The notes beneath the pieces are model-generated. The model was not told the DNA's origin. It made no database searches and was given only the letters and a program-made list of their open reading frames with translations. The position numbers were made by a program, and so were the translations under genes. From an uncultured Clostridia bacterium (GTDB taxonomy: Bacteria; Bacillota; Clostridia; TANB77; CAG-508), in assembly GCA_947631385.1 (NCBI GenBank), contig CANRLE010000011.1, positions 1 through 19,430 on the forward strand: 19,430 nucleotides of DNA, read 5' to 3'. Of the stretch, positions 6,311 through 13,683 are shown one piece after another (positions within the stretch are counted from its first letter, which is position 1; every line of letters begins with the position of its first letter).

Positions 6311-6853
6311 ATGGACCAATTAATAAAAGATTTATCAAAGGAAAATGAAGAATTTCAAATAATTATAAAAGATTTAATAAACAATGAAACAGTACAGCAA
6401 ATGAGAAATTACAGACAACATTATGAAACTAGTTGTTTTGATCATTGCTATGCTGCTGCTTATTATTGTTTTTTAATATGTAAAAAATACAACTTAGATT
6501 ATAAATCTGCAACACGTGCTGCTATGCTTCACGATTTATTCCTTTACGATTGGAGAAAAAGACAAGATGGAAGAAAAGGTCTACATGCTTTCACACATGG
6601 TAGAACTGCTTGTGAAAATGCATGCAAACTATTTGATTTAAATGATAAAGAGAAAGATATCATAATAAAACATATGTGGCCAATCACTCTTGCTTTTCCA
6701 AAATCAATTGAAGGATTTATACTAACATTTGTTGATAAATATTGTGCTTTATCTGAATCTATTGACATCATGAAAACTAGATTATTGATGAAAAAGACAT
6801 CTCGTTATGCTTACTTATTACTTAGTTTACTTGTAATTAGAATAGAATTTTAA
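6311..6853 (+). CDS. HD-domain phosphohydrolase-like protein
   Basis: A 180-residue predicted metal-dependent phosphohydrolase of the HD superfamily; substrate unknown. Metal-site motifs in order: H in CFDHCYAAA (near 45), the HD pair in AAMLHDLFLYDW (near 72), H in AFTHGRTACENA (near 94) and D in TFVDKYCAL (near 137). The start is the ATG at 6311, with AGAGG seven bases upstream; an earlier in-frame ATG at 6290 lacks a site. It stands alone on the plus strand between the ctsR control region and a bidirectional terminator. The hydrophobic C-terminal tail (LLLSLLVIRIEF) is short for a membrane helix. Role unknown, possibly nucleotide or RNA 5'/3' processing as in other small HD proteins. Confidence 0.8.
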   Translation: MDQLIKDLSKENEEFQIIIKDLINNETVQQMRNYRQHYETSCFDHCYAAAYYCFLICKKYNLDYKSATRAAMLHDLFLYDWRKRQDGRKGLHAFTHGRTACENACKLFDLNDKEKDIIIKHMWPITLAFPKSIEGFILTFVDKYCALSESIDIMKTRLLMKKTSRYAYLLLSLLVIRIEF

Positions 6854-6884
6854 AAAAATAGAGAATATTCTCTATTTTTTTTAT
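6854..6884. terminator. bidirectional terminator between HD gene and spoVM-like gene
   Basis: AAATAGAGAA and TTCTCTATTT form a near-perfect stem, flanked by an A-run on the left and a T-run on the right, so it can terminate on both strands. It begins directly after the HD stop codon and ends one base before the stop of the minus-strand spoVM-like gene. Confidence 0.85.
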
Positions 6885-6959
6885 TTAGTCTTTAATACCA
6901 AATATCAATTTTACAAATCCCCTTAAGAACTTAGGTACTTTTTTTACGACTACTGTCAT
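6885..6959 (-). CDS. spoVM: SpoVM-like spore morphogenesis peptide
   Basis: A 24-residue ORF (MTVVVKKVPKFLRGFVKLIF then GIKD) preceded by a strong AAAGGAGGGAG site eight bases or so before the ATG. It aligns without gaps over the first 21 residues with B. subtilis SpoVM as I remember it. The helix-breaking Pro9 is kept, followed by K10, F11, L12, G14, V16, a basic residue at 17 and G21. SpoVM is an amphipathic helix that recognises the convex forespore membrane and anchors the coat ATPase SpoIVA. The neighbourhood fits: in B. subtilis spoVM lies downstream of prpC-prkC-rsgA-rpe, the same order as here. It is probably co-transcribed with the small membrane gene just upstream, under sporulation control. 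This is the best evidence in the window that the organism forms spores. Confidence 0.85.
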   Translation of the reverse strand: MTVVVKKVPKFLRGFVKLIFGIKD

Positions 6960-6996
6960 ATGTATCTCCCTCCTTTATACTCTAACAGGTAATCTT

Positions 6997-7146
6997 TTAA
7001 CAAGCCAACCACATAAAACCAACACAAATTACAATGACTCCAATTAGAAATAACCATCCTGTTAGGGGAAGTAACAAAACTAGTAAAATTCCTAGACCTA
7101 AACCAATTAGACATATTGCAAATGTTTTTCTAAATAATTTCAACAC
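6997..7146 (-). CDS. small hydrophobic membrane protein upstream of spoVM
   Basis: A roughly 50-residue protein with a short basic N-terminus (LKLFRKTF) and two hydrophobic stretches (AICLIGLGLGILLVLLLP and WLFLIGVIVICVGFMWLAC), so probably two membrane helices with a tight turn. GGGAGG (about 7158-7163) lies two bases before an ATG at 7155, which is too close, and eleven bases before the GTG at 7146; I prefer the GTG. It is 37 bases upstream of the spoVM-like gene on the same strand and shares its terminator, so a sporulation or envelope role is possible but unproven. I see no good sigma-A promoter, which would fit a sporulation sigma factor. The hydrophobic pattern resembles small uncharacterised Clostridia proteins. 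Confidence 0.7.
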   Translation of the reverse strand: MLKLFRKTFAICLIGLGLGILLVLLLPLTGWLFLIGVIVICVGFMWLAC

Positions 7147-7226
7147 TATAATCATTACCTCCCTGTTTTTGTATATTATATTAATCTTTTTCATTATTTG
7201 TTCCTTTTTATGTATATATAGTAAAT

Positions 7227-7255
7227 TTGACACTTTTTCCTTTCTCCTGTAAAAT
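7227..7255 (+). promoter_or_regulatory. sigma-A promoter of nth
   Basis: Perfect TTGACA (7227-7232), a 17-base spacer and TAAAAT (7250-7255). The predicted start near 7262 would leave a very short leader, about ten bases, before the ATG at 7273. Confidence 0.65.
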
Positions 7256-7272
7256 ATTGCTAGGTGATTTAT

Positions 7273-7908
7273 ATGAAAAAACAAGATGCAGTTAATTTAA
7301 TTGAATTACTTAAGAAAAGATATCCAGATGCTACTTGTAGTCTTGATTTTACAACTCCATTTCAGTTAGTCGTAGCAGTTATGCTTTCTGCACAATGTAC
7401 AGATGAAAGGGTAAATAAAACAACTCCTACTCTTTTTGCTCGCTGTAAAACAATTCAAGATTTTGCAGACATAGATATCGATGAATTGGAAGCAATTATT
7501 CATCCTTGTGGATTTTATAAAAATAAAGCTAAAAATATCAAATTATGTGCTAAACAAGTTTTAGAAAATTTTGGTGGAGAAGTTCCACATACTATGGAAG
7601 AATTGACTACTTTAGCAGGAGTAGGTAGAAAAAGTGCAAATGTGATTTTATTAGAAGTTTTTGGTATCGCCGAAGGAGTTGCTGTTGACACTCATGCTAA
7701 GAGAATTTCTAATTTAATTGGTTTATCCAAAGAAAAAGAACCTGAAAAAATCGAGCAAGACTTAATAAAAATTTTTCCAAAAGAATATTTAAAAGATATT
7801 AATCATATTTTTGTATGGCATGGAAGGAATATTTGTATTGCACGTAGTCCCAAATGTGATATTTGCCCTGTAAATTCGCTTTGCAAATTTTATAAATCAA
7901 AAAAATAA
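7273..7908 (+). CDS. nth: endonuclease III (base-excision DNA glycosylase/AP lyase)
   Basis: Removes oxidised pyrimidines from DNA and cleaves at the abasic site. The 211-residue length is typical. The helix-hairpin-helix LTTLAGVGRKSANVIL (about 110-125) carries the catalytic lysine in GVGRKSAN. VAVDTHAKR (about 136-144) carries the catalytic aspartate. The C-terminal cluster CIARSPKCDICPVNSLC has the C-x6-C-x2-C-x5-C spacing of the 4Fe-4S loop. QLVVAVMLSAQCTD is the usual N-terminal signature. Start is the ATG at 7273 with AGGTG upstream, rather than the in-frame GTG at 7264. Divergent from the small membrane gene and spoVM; it has its own promoter. Confidence 0.97.
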   Translation: MKKQDAVNLIELLKKRYPDATCSLDFTTPFQLVVAVMLSAQCTDERVNKTTPTLFARCKTIQDFADIDIDELEAIIHPCGFYKNKAKNIKLCAKQVLENFGGEVPHTMEELTTLAGVGRKSANVILLEVFGIAEGVAVDTHAKRISNLIGLSKEKEPEKIEQDLIKIFPKEYLKDINHIFVWHGRNICIARSPKCDICPVNSLCKFYKSKK

Positions 7909-7915
7909 TTTTTTA

Positions 7916-7944
7916 TTGACAAAAAATTAATAAAGTTATATATT
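7916..7944 (+). promoter_or_regulatory. sigma-A promoter of gene 7984-9150
   Basis: Perfect TTGACA (7916-7921), 17 bases, TATATT (7939-7944), starting 7 bases after the nth stop. The coding sequence follows with AGGAGGAG about seven bases before the ATG at 7984. Confidence 0.75.
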
Positions 7945-7983
7945 TTTTACATAGAATTTCAAAAATTTTAGGAGGAGATTTAT

Positions 7984-9150
7984 ATGTTAAAAAACAAATT
8001 TAACAAGCTTACCATTATTGGCATTTTATGTATTATTATTTTATCACTGGCACTTCCTATTGTTAGAGCAGATGATGGTACAGATACAGCAAATAATAAC
8101 GATATCATGCCTATAAATAATGATGCAGAAACTGCTATACAAGAAAAAATCGAAAAAAAAGATGTTTATTTAATTGAAGACAATGTTACTATTGATTATG
8201 TTATTGATGGAAATCTATATGTTTTAGCTAACAATGTTACTATCAATTCACAAATAGGAGGAGATGCTTTTATTTGCACAAAAAAACTTACAGTTGGTAC
8301 ACAAGGTCAAATTTATAGTAACTTATTTGCTTTTGCAGAATCTATTGATATAAAAGGTGTCATTTATGATTTATATGCGGCTTCTAAAGATGTTTCTATT
8401 ACAGGATATGTTTATCGTGATATACACGTAGGATCAGATACAGTAGAAATTTTAGGTTCAATTGGAAGAAATGTTTTTATTAATTGTACTAAATTTAAAA
8501 TTGAAGAAGATACAAGTAATGGCAATCCAGAGGCAGCAGCTAATAATCCACATGGTATTATTAATGGTAATTTAAATTATACTGCCAGTGAAGAAGTAAA
8601 ACTACCAGAAAACTCTGTTGTTGGAGATACTAATTTTAAAAAAGCAGAGAATGTAAAAACAAATACAACACAAAATTATATAATTTCTTTAGGTACTTTA
8701 GTTGCAACTGTGGCAATAATTTGGTTATTATGTTTATGGCTTGCACCTAAATTCTTACAAAATAGCACTTCTTTATTAGCATCAAAAAAGATTTTTAGAG
8801 TTATTGGATTAGGTATTTTAACTCCAATTGTTACTATTATCGCATCTATTGTATTATTTGCTTTAGGAATTACTTATACTTTAGGTATAATACTATCTGT
8901 AACATTGTTTATTTTATTGGCAATTAGCACATCTATATTTATTATTACAATTGCTAATATTATATGTAATAAACTAAAAATTGAAAAAACACTTGGTAAA
9001 TTAGGAATGTTAATTATAACTTCTGCTATTTTATGGGGTATCGGATTTATTCCTTACATAGGTTCAATTATTAGCATATTAGCTGTTATTTTAGGATTAG
9101 GAATTATAACTTCTAATTTATTACCACAAAAAAGAAAGAAAAATAATTAA
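7984..9150 (+). CDS. exported bactofilin-like beta-repeat protein with membrane C-terminus
   Basis: 388 residues in three parts. First, a signal peptide (basic MLKNKFNKL, hydrophobic core TIIGILCIIILSLALPIV, likely cleavage after VRA, about residue 29). Second, a regular beta-repeat region (about 58-180) with strand-turn units such as NVTIDYVIDGNLYVLANNV and SITGYVYRDIHV. This is the pattern of polymer-forming (bactofilin-type) beta-helices and predicts an extracytoplasmic position. Third, about four hydrophobic helices (about 230-380: LGTLVATVAIIWLLCLWLA, VIGLGILTPIVTIIASIVLF and two more). Bactofilins proper are cytoplasmic, so this is a membrane-anchored relative. Similar annotated proteins are often called polymer-forming cytoskeletal proteins, with no known function. 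Own promoter, strong RBS, and a terminator shared with rpe. It interrupts the conserved rpe-to-spoVM order on the opposite strand. Confidence 0.75.
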   Translation: MLKNKFNKLTIIGILCIIILSLALPIVRADDGTDTANNNDIMPINNDAETAIQEKIEKKDVYLIEDNVTIDYVIDGNLYVLANNVTINSQIGGDAFICTKKLTVGTQGQIYSNLFAFAESIDIKGVIYDLYAASKDVSITGYVYRDIHVGSDTVEILGSIGRNVFINCTKFKIEEDTSNGNPEAAANNPHGIINGNLNYTASEEVKLPENSVVGDTNFKKAENVKTNTTQNYIISLGTLVATVAIIWLLCLWLAPKFLQNSTSLLASKKIFRVIGLGILTPIVTIIASIVLFALGITYTLGIILSVTLFILLAISTSIFIITIANIICNKLKIEKTLGKLGMLIITSAILWGIGFIPYIGSIISILAVILGLGIITSNLLPQKRKKNN

Positions 9151-9156
9151 TATTAT

Positions 9157-9193
9157 AAAAGCTTAAATTTTCAAATAGAAAATTTAAGCTTTT
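9157..9193. terminator. bidirectional terminator between gene 7984-9150 and rpe
   Basis: A perfect 16-bp stem (arms 9157-9172 and 9178-9193, AAAAGCTTAAATTTTC and its complement) with a 5-base loop. It is A-rich on one side and T-rich on the other, and serves both converging genes. It overlaps the last codons of rpe (stop at 9184-9186). Confidence 0.85.
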
Positions 9194-9843
9194 AATTCAT
9201 TTATAATTGTTTTAAAATTATTTGCCATAATAATAGCCGTTCCTGCTACTAAAATATTAGCTCCTGCTTTCTTAACTTCTGGTGCAGTTTTTAGATTAAT
9301 TCCTCCATCTACTTCTATGTCTGTATCTAATTTTTGTGTTGTAATATATTCTTTCAATTTTTTTATTTTTTCCAACATATCTGTCAAAAATGTTTGTCCA
9401 CCTTTCCCGGGTTCTACAGTCATAACAAGGCACATATGAATATATGGCAAAAATTCAAATACTTCTTCTATATTTGTATTTGGTTTTACAGATATTCCTA
9501 CTTTGCAATTATTTTTCTTAATATATTCTATAAAATCATATACCTCTTCTTTGTTTTTGCAAGCTTCTAAATGGAATGTTATTGTGTTTGGTTCTACTGC
9601 TAAAAAATCGTCAATTGCAGTTTTTACGTCTTCTACCATTAAATGTACATCTAATGGTAAACTAGATATTCTTTTAATATAAGAAGCATTTTCCAACATT
9701 TTTTGATATGTATTTTTTTCTACAAATTTTCCATCCATAACATCAATATGAAAATAGTCTGTTTTGGCTGTTTCTAGTTCAAAAAATGTAGATGTCTCTT
9801 CTCCTTTTTTTACAGATAATATAGATGTTGAAATTTCTACCAT
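9184..9843 (-). CDS. rpe: ribulose-phosphate 3-epimerase
   Basis: Interconverts ribulose 5-phosphate and xylulose 5-phosphate in the pentose phosphate pathway, as a cytoplasmic TIM barrel. Motifs in order: STSILS at the N-terminus, FHIDVMDGKFV (metal-binding His and catalytic Asp, near 31-41), LDVHLMVED (second metal His, near 65), VMTVEPGKGGQTF (phosphate and lid loop, near 140) and IEVDGGIN (second metal/catalytic Asp, near 175). 219 residues is normal. Start is the ATG at 9843 behind AGGAGGAG. It overlaps the rsgA 3' end by 7 bases, so the two are translationally coupled. Last gene of the prpC-prkC-rsgA-rpe group. Confidence 0.97.
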   Translation of the reverse strand: MVEISTSILSVKKGEETSTFFELETAKTDYFHIDVMDGKFVEKNTYQKMLENASYIKRISSLPLDVHLMVEDVKTAIDDFLAVEPNTITFHLEACKNKEEVYDFIEYIKKNNCKVGISVKPNTNIEEVFEFLPYIHMCLVMTVEPGKGGQTFLTDMLEKIKKLKEYITTQKLDTDIEVDGGINLKTAPEVKKAGANILVAGTAIIMANNFKTIINELKA

Positions 9844-10724
9844 TTTTTCTCCTCCTTTTGTCTTAGTTCTTGAATTATTTTGCAAAATCTTTCATATCTT
9901 GATACATCAATTTTTCCTTGCTGTATTGCTTTTTTTATTCCGCAATTTTCTTCTTTTATATGACTACATCCTACAAATTCACAGTCTTTTATTTTGTCTT
10001 TAAATTCTCGAAAATAATTTGCTAGATTTTTACTTGATATTTCATCAATAGAAAAAGTAGAAAAACCCGGTGTGTCTGCTATATAAGTATTTTTATCAAT
10101 CTCATATAAGGTAATTGATGTTGTAGTATTCTTTCCTCTTTTATTTCTTTTACTAATTTCTCCTTCTGCTGTCATATTTTGTTTAAAAATACTATTTATT
10201 AAAGTAGATTTGCCTACTCCTGAATTTCCGGAGAATGCATTAATGTTATTTTTTAAAGCTTGAAGTAGTTTTTCTATTCCTTTTCCGTTTTTAGCTTCTG
10301 TTTCTATAATTGCATAACCGATTTTTTCATATACTTCTTTTATTTGTTTAAATTCTTCTTTATTGTCTAAGTCTGCTTTATTTAATACAATTATAGATGA
10401 AATTCCTAAATATTCAGCGAAAGCTAATTGCTTGTCTAACATTAATAAATCTGGTTTTGGCTCTTTACTTGAAATTACAAAGACAAGTTGTGTAATATTA
10501 GCTAATTTTGGTCTTTTTATATATACTTTTCTTTCAAGTATTTTGTTTATTACTGCTTTGTCATTTTCTATTGTTTCAAATTCAACAAAATCTCCTACTA
10601 CTGGTGTTATTTCTTCCTTTTTAAATCTTCCTCTTGCTGTTGCCTCATATACTATTGGTAAATTTTTGTTTATTTCTTTTACTTGATATAAATTAGAAAT
10701 GTTTCCTGTAATAATGCCTTTCAT
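9837..10724 (-). CDS. rsgA: RsgA (YloQ/CpgA), circularly permuted ribosome-assembly GTPase
   Basis: GTPase that checks late 30S subunit maturation. The 295-residue protein has an N-terminal OB fold (about 1-70). The permuted GTPase core follows in the order G4 (VLNKADL), G1 (GNSGVGKST, near 165), then G3 (DTPGFSTF, near 215). The C-terminal zinc motif is CEFVGCSHIKEENC (C-x4-C-x-H-x5-C). The start ATG follows GGAGG at a short spacing; an upstream in-frame ATG at 10772 lies among the prkC end and a hairpin and is unlikely. Downstream of prkC by 56 bases and overlapping rpe by 7. In B. subtilis the homologue is phosphorylated by PrkC, which fits the linkage. Confidence 0.96.
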   Translation of the reverse strand: MKGIITGNISNLYQVKEINKNLPIVYEATARGRFKKEEITPVVGDFVEFETIENDKAVINKILERKVYIKRPKLANITQLVFVISSKEPKPDLLMLDKQLAFAEYLGISSIIVLNKADLDNKEEFKQIKEVYEKIGYAIIETEAKNGKGIEKLLQALKNNINAFSGNSGVGKSTLINSIFKQNMTAEGEISKRNKRGKNTTTSITLYEIDKNTYIADTPGFSTFSIDEISSKNLANYFREFKDKIKDCEFVGCSHIKEENCGIKKAIQQGKIDVSRYERFCKIIQELRQKEEKKW

Positions 10725-10742
10725 TTTTCCTCCATTTATTGA

Positions 10743-10767
10743 AAGGGAACGCAATAGTCGCTCCCTT
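10743..10767 (-). other. intercistronic hairpin between prkC and rsgA
   Basis: AAGGGAGCG and CGTTCCCTT (minus strand) form a 9-bp stem with one G-U pair around a 7-base loop. No T-run follows, so it is not an ordinary terminator. It ends roughly ten bases before the rsgA ribosome binding site and may affect mRNA processing or rsgA translation. Confidence 0.5.
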
Positions 10768-10780
10768 ATCATTAAATTAT

Positions 10781-12787
10781 CTATTTTACTGTTTTTGATG
10801 TTTCTGTGTTGAAATTAACTGATAATGATCGAGTCCAATTTCCACCAGAATTGTCTGTTATACTAATTGTTAAGTCCATAGAACCTTTGCCTGTAATTGT
10901 AGCAGTTTTATTAGTTATATTTTTGTCAACTCCTGAATCTGACCATAGTGTTGTATTTCCAGATTTAATGGTTATACTAACTGTTTTTGCTACAGAAGTA
11001 GATGAACTTGCTTCATTACTTGTATCATTTCCATTTTTATTTTCTTCTTGATAGCCTCCAGTAATTGTTTTTACATCCATAGTAATTGTCATAGATTTTG
11101 AAGCCTCAAAACTATTTACTGTAATTGTGATTTTTGCTCCTTCTTCTGCTGATTCTCCACCATTAATACTTTGTTTTAATACTACACCTTTTTCCTTTGA
11201 GCTATCTTCTTCTGTTACAACTGTAACTACTAAACCTAAATCTTCTAATGTCTTTTTAGCTTCATCTTGTGTTTTTCCAATAACACTAGTTACTGTAATT
11301 TGTTTAATTCCTGTGCTAACATGTATTTTTACAGTATCACCTGCAAATGCCTCTGCATTTCCTTCTGTTTCTTGACTTATAACAAATCCTTCTTTTACAG
11401 TTTTACTGTTTTCTTCTATAACTTCTGCCTTTAATTTTGCTGCCTCAATTAATTGAATAGCTTCTGCTTTTTCTTTTCCTTCTACTTTTGGTACTGTTGT
11501 TTTTTCTTGTCCTTTGCTAACAACAACACTTACTGTACTTCCTTCTTTTACTTGATTATATTTTTCCATGTAAATTGGGTCTTGTGAAACTATATATCCT
11601 TCTGGAACATCTTTGTTGAATTCTTCTTTTGATACCTCAAATTTTAGTTTTGCTACTTCAATTGCTTTTTGTGCCTCTTCTTTAGATAATCCTACAACAT
11701 TTGGCATTGGTACTTCAGCTGGATTTGTAATGTTTAATACTAATAAAGTTCCTCCTAAACTAATAGAAAATAGCAATATTAATCCTATAATAATACTCAA
11801 TGTTTTATGTTTTTTAATAAATTGTTTGAATTTTCCTTCTTCTTTTTCTTGCTGATTTCGTTTGTTCGTTCTTGTTCCTAAATTTGCATACATATCAGTA
11901 TTAATTTTTTGCGTTCTTGCCGTCTTGTCATATTCATATTCTTCAACAAAATCTCCACTTGGGTCTTTTAAAGATTTTCTTAAATCTACTAACATCTCTG
12001 TAGCAGATTGATACCTTAATGTTACATCCTTTTGTAAGGCTTTCATTATAATTTTATTTATTGCTACTGGTATATTAGGATTTACTTCAATTGGTTCTTG
12101 TGGGTCTTCTTGCATATGTTTTAATGCTACTGATACTGGTGTGTCAGCATCAAAAGGAACCCTACCTGTTACCATTTCATACATAACAACTCCTAAAGAG
12201 TATAAATCAGATTTTGCATCAGAAAATCCACCTCTTGCATGTTCTGGTGAGAAATAGTGTACAGACCCAATAGTTGTTCCAAATGCTGTAATAGTAGAAT
12301 TAGAAACTGCTTTGGCAATTCCAAAGTCTGTTACTTTTGCTATCCCATCTTCTGTAATAATTATATTATGTGGTTTTATATCTCTATGTACAATATTATT
12401 TCTATGAGCTACTTCTAATGCTGATGCAATTTGAATTGCTACATTTACAGACCATTTCCATGGCAATGGCCCTTTTTCTTCTATAATTATTTCTTTTAAT
12501 GTTTTTCCTTGAATTAATTCCATAACGATATAATATAAATTTCCCTCTACTCCTACATCATAAATTGAAACAATGTTAGGATGAGTTAGTCTAGCTGCTG
12601 ATTGTGCTTCTGCTTCAAATCTTTTTATAAATTCTTCGTCTGTTGTAAATTCGTCTCTTAGTATTTTTACTGCTACTGGTCTTTTTAAAATGATATCAGT
12701 TGCTTTATATACTGTAGACATTCCACCATTGCCTACTTTTTCAATCATTTCATATCGGCTTCCTAATAGCTTTCCTTCTAAATTCAT
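10781..12787 (-). CDS. prkC: PrkC/StkP-type membrane Ser/Thr kinase with PASTA repeats
   Basis: Senses muropeptides or lipid II outside the cell and phosphorylates cytoplasmic proteins. 668 residues. The kinase domain (about 10-270) has the glycine loop VGNGGMSTVYKA, VAVKIL with Lys41, the catalytic loop IVHRDIKPHNI, DFGIA and SPEHARGG. A juxtamembrane segment precedes one transmembrane helix near 331-352 (LSIIIGLILLFSISLGGTLL). Three PASTA repeats lie outside (about 359-430, 431-497, 498-565). An extra domain of about 100 residues follows (SKSMTITMDV to the end), Ser/Thr/Gly-rich and beta-looking, with an SSSTS linker. Start ATG has GGGGAG upstream. It lies 17 bases after prpC, its cognate phosphatase. 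Confidence 0.96.
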   Translation of the reverse strand: MNLEGKLLGSRYEMIEKVGNGGMSTVYKATDIILKRPVAVKILRDEFTTDEEFIKRFEAEAQSAARLTHPNIVSIYDVGVEGNLYYIVMELIQGKTLKEIIIEEKGPLPWKWSVNVAIQIASALEVAHRNNIVHRDIKPHNIIITEDGIAKVTDFGIAKAVSNSTITAFGTTIGSVHYFSPEHARGGFSDAKSDLYSLGVVMYEMVTGRVPFDADTPVSVALKHMQEDPQEPIEVNPNIPVAINKIIMKALQKDVTLRYQSATEMLVDLRKSLKDPSGDFVEEYEYDKTARTQKINTDMYANLGTRTNKRNQQEKEEGKFKQFIKKHKTLSIIIGLILLFSISLGGTLLVLNITNPAEVPMPNVVGLSKEEAQKAIEVAKLKFEVSKEEFNKDVPEGYIVSQDPIYMEKYNQVKEGSTVSVVVSKGQEKTTVPKVEGKEKAEAIQLIEAAKLKAEVIEENSKTVKEGFVISQETEGNAEAFAGDTVKIHVSTGIKQITVTSVIGKTQDEAKKTLEDLGLVVTVVTEEDSSKEKGVVLKQSINGGESAEEGAKITITVNSFEASKSMTITMDVKTITGGYQEENKNGNDTSNEASSSTSVAKTVSITIKSGNTTLWSDSGVDKNITNKTATITGKGSMDLTISITDNSGGNWTRSLSVNFNTETSKTVK

Positions 12788-12804
12788 ATTTATCTCCCCT
12801 GTGT

Positions 12805-13539
12805 TTATATATTTTTTATAATAACAACGGTTATGTTATCATATCCCCCGTTTTTATTGGCTATTTTTATTAGTTCTTTTGGTGCTTGTGCAATATCTCT
12901 TTTAGCTAATTTAAATATTTCTTCTTGTGATACCATATTAGTTAAACCATCTGATCCCATTACAATAATGTCTTCTTTTAGAAATCCTTTTACCATAACA
13001 TCTGGCTCTACAAATGCATTACATCCTAAAGCCTTCATTAACATGTTTTTTTGTGGGTGATGTGTTGCTTCTTCTGGTGTAATTGTTCCATCTTTTACTA
13101 ATTTTTGAACATAACTATGGTCTTGTGTTAATTTTCTAATAAATTCTTTTCTTATTCGATATATTCTACTATCTCCTATATGACCAATAAATGCCTTATT
13201 ATTATATATTAAGCAAATCTCTAAAGTAGTCCCCATTCCTTCTAATTCTTTGCTTTCTTTTGATTTTTCATATACTAACATATTAGCATATTCCATGCTA
13301 CTTGCTAATAACTGAATAATACTATCTTTATCTTTATCTACTTCTTTGAAATTATTTTCTATATAGCTTTTGGCAGTTTGTACGGCTAATTTGCTTGCAA
13401 TTTCTCCTCCATTGTATCCTCCCATTCCGTCTGCTAATATATACAGTTGTACTTCGTCTAATGAGTCAGATATGTAATAGTAGTCTTGATTGCTTTCTCT
13501 TACTTTGCCTTTGTCTGTTTTTGCATAAGCTTTAATCAC
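12805..13539 (-). CDS. prpC: PrpC/Stp-type PP2C Ser/Thr phosphatase
   Basis: Reverses PrkC phosphorylation; cytoplasmic, Mn/Mg-dependent. The 244-residue protein has the PP2C motifs: RESNQD near 15, ADGMGGYNGGEIAS near 36 (metal-binding aspartate and glycines), GHIGDSRIYRI near 117, MGSDGLTNMVS near 193 and GGYDNITVVII at the C-terminus. The start is GTG at 13539 with GAGGTG eight bases upstream. First gene of the prpC-prkC-rsgA-rpe group. A promoter-like TTGCAA (13625-13630), 17 bases, TATATA (13602-13607) lies upstream, after the terminator of the preceding gene. Confidence 0.95.
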   Translation of the reverse strand: MIKAYAKTDKGKVRESNQDYYYISDSLDEVQLYILADGMGGYNGGEIASKLAVQTAKSYIENNFKEVDKDKDSIIQLLASSMEYANMLVYEKSKESKELEGMGTTLEICLIYNNKAFIGHIGDSRIYRIRKEFIRKLTQDHSYVQKLVKDGTITPEEATHHPQKNMLMKALGCNAFVEPDVMVKGFLKEDIIVMGSDGLTNMVSQEEIFKLAKRDIAQAPKELIKIANKNGGYDNITVVIIKNI

Positions 13540-13601
13540 TCTTTTTTCACCTCTTTTATGTTCTTTGGTTTGGATTTTTTGCTTATTATTTTCCTATGTA
13601 T

Positions 13602-13630
13602 TATATATCACAAGTTTATGTTTTTTGCAA
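13602..13630 (-). promoter_or_regulatory. probable promoter of the prpC-prkC-rsgA-rpe group
   Basis: On the minus strand TTGCAA (13625-13630), 17 bases, TATATA (13602-13607), running into TATATAAT. The spacing choice is ambiguous (17 or 19). It lies between the preceding terminator hairpin and the GTG at 13539. Confidence 0.5.
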
Positions 13631-13652
13631 TTGTTTTATTAAAAAAGTATTT

Positions 13653-13682
13653 GAAGGATTTGGGGCCGTCCCCAAATCCTTC
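13653..13682 (-). terminator. strong terminator hairpin after the O-methyltransferase gene
   Basis: A perfect 13-bp stem (arms 13653-13665 and 13670-13682, GAAGGATTTGGGG and complement) with a 4-base loop starts 1 base after the methyltransferase stop. On the minus strand it is followed by AAATACTTTTTT. The central GGGGACGGCCCC resembles the GGGGACGG-type palindromes often seen between Clostridia genes, so it may have originated as a dispersed repeat. Confidence 0.8.
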
Positions 13683-13683
13683 C

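Noticed and set aside
7034..7252. 72-residue plus-strand ORF opposite the small membrane gene
   Set aside because: The minus-strand frame has the GGGAGG site and real transmembrane pattern; the plus frame also overlaps the nth promoter.
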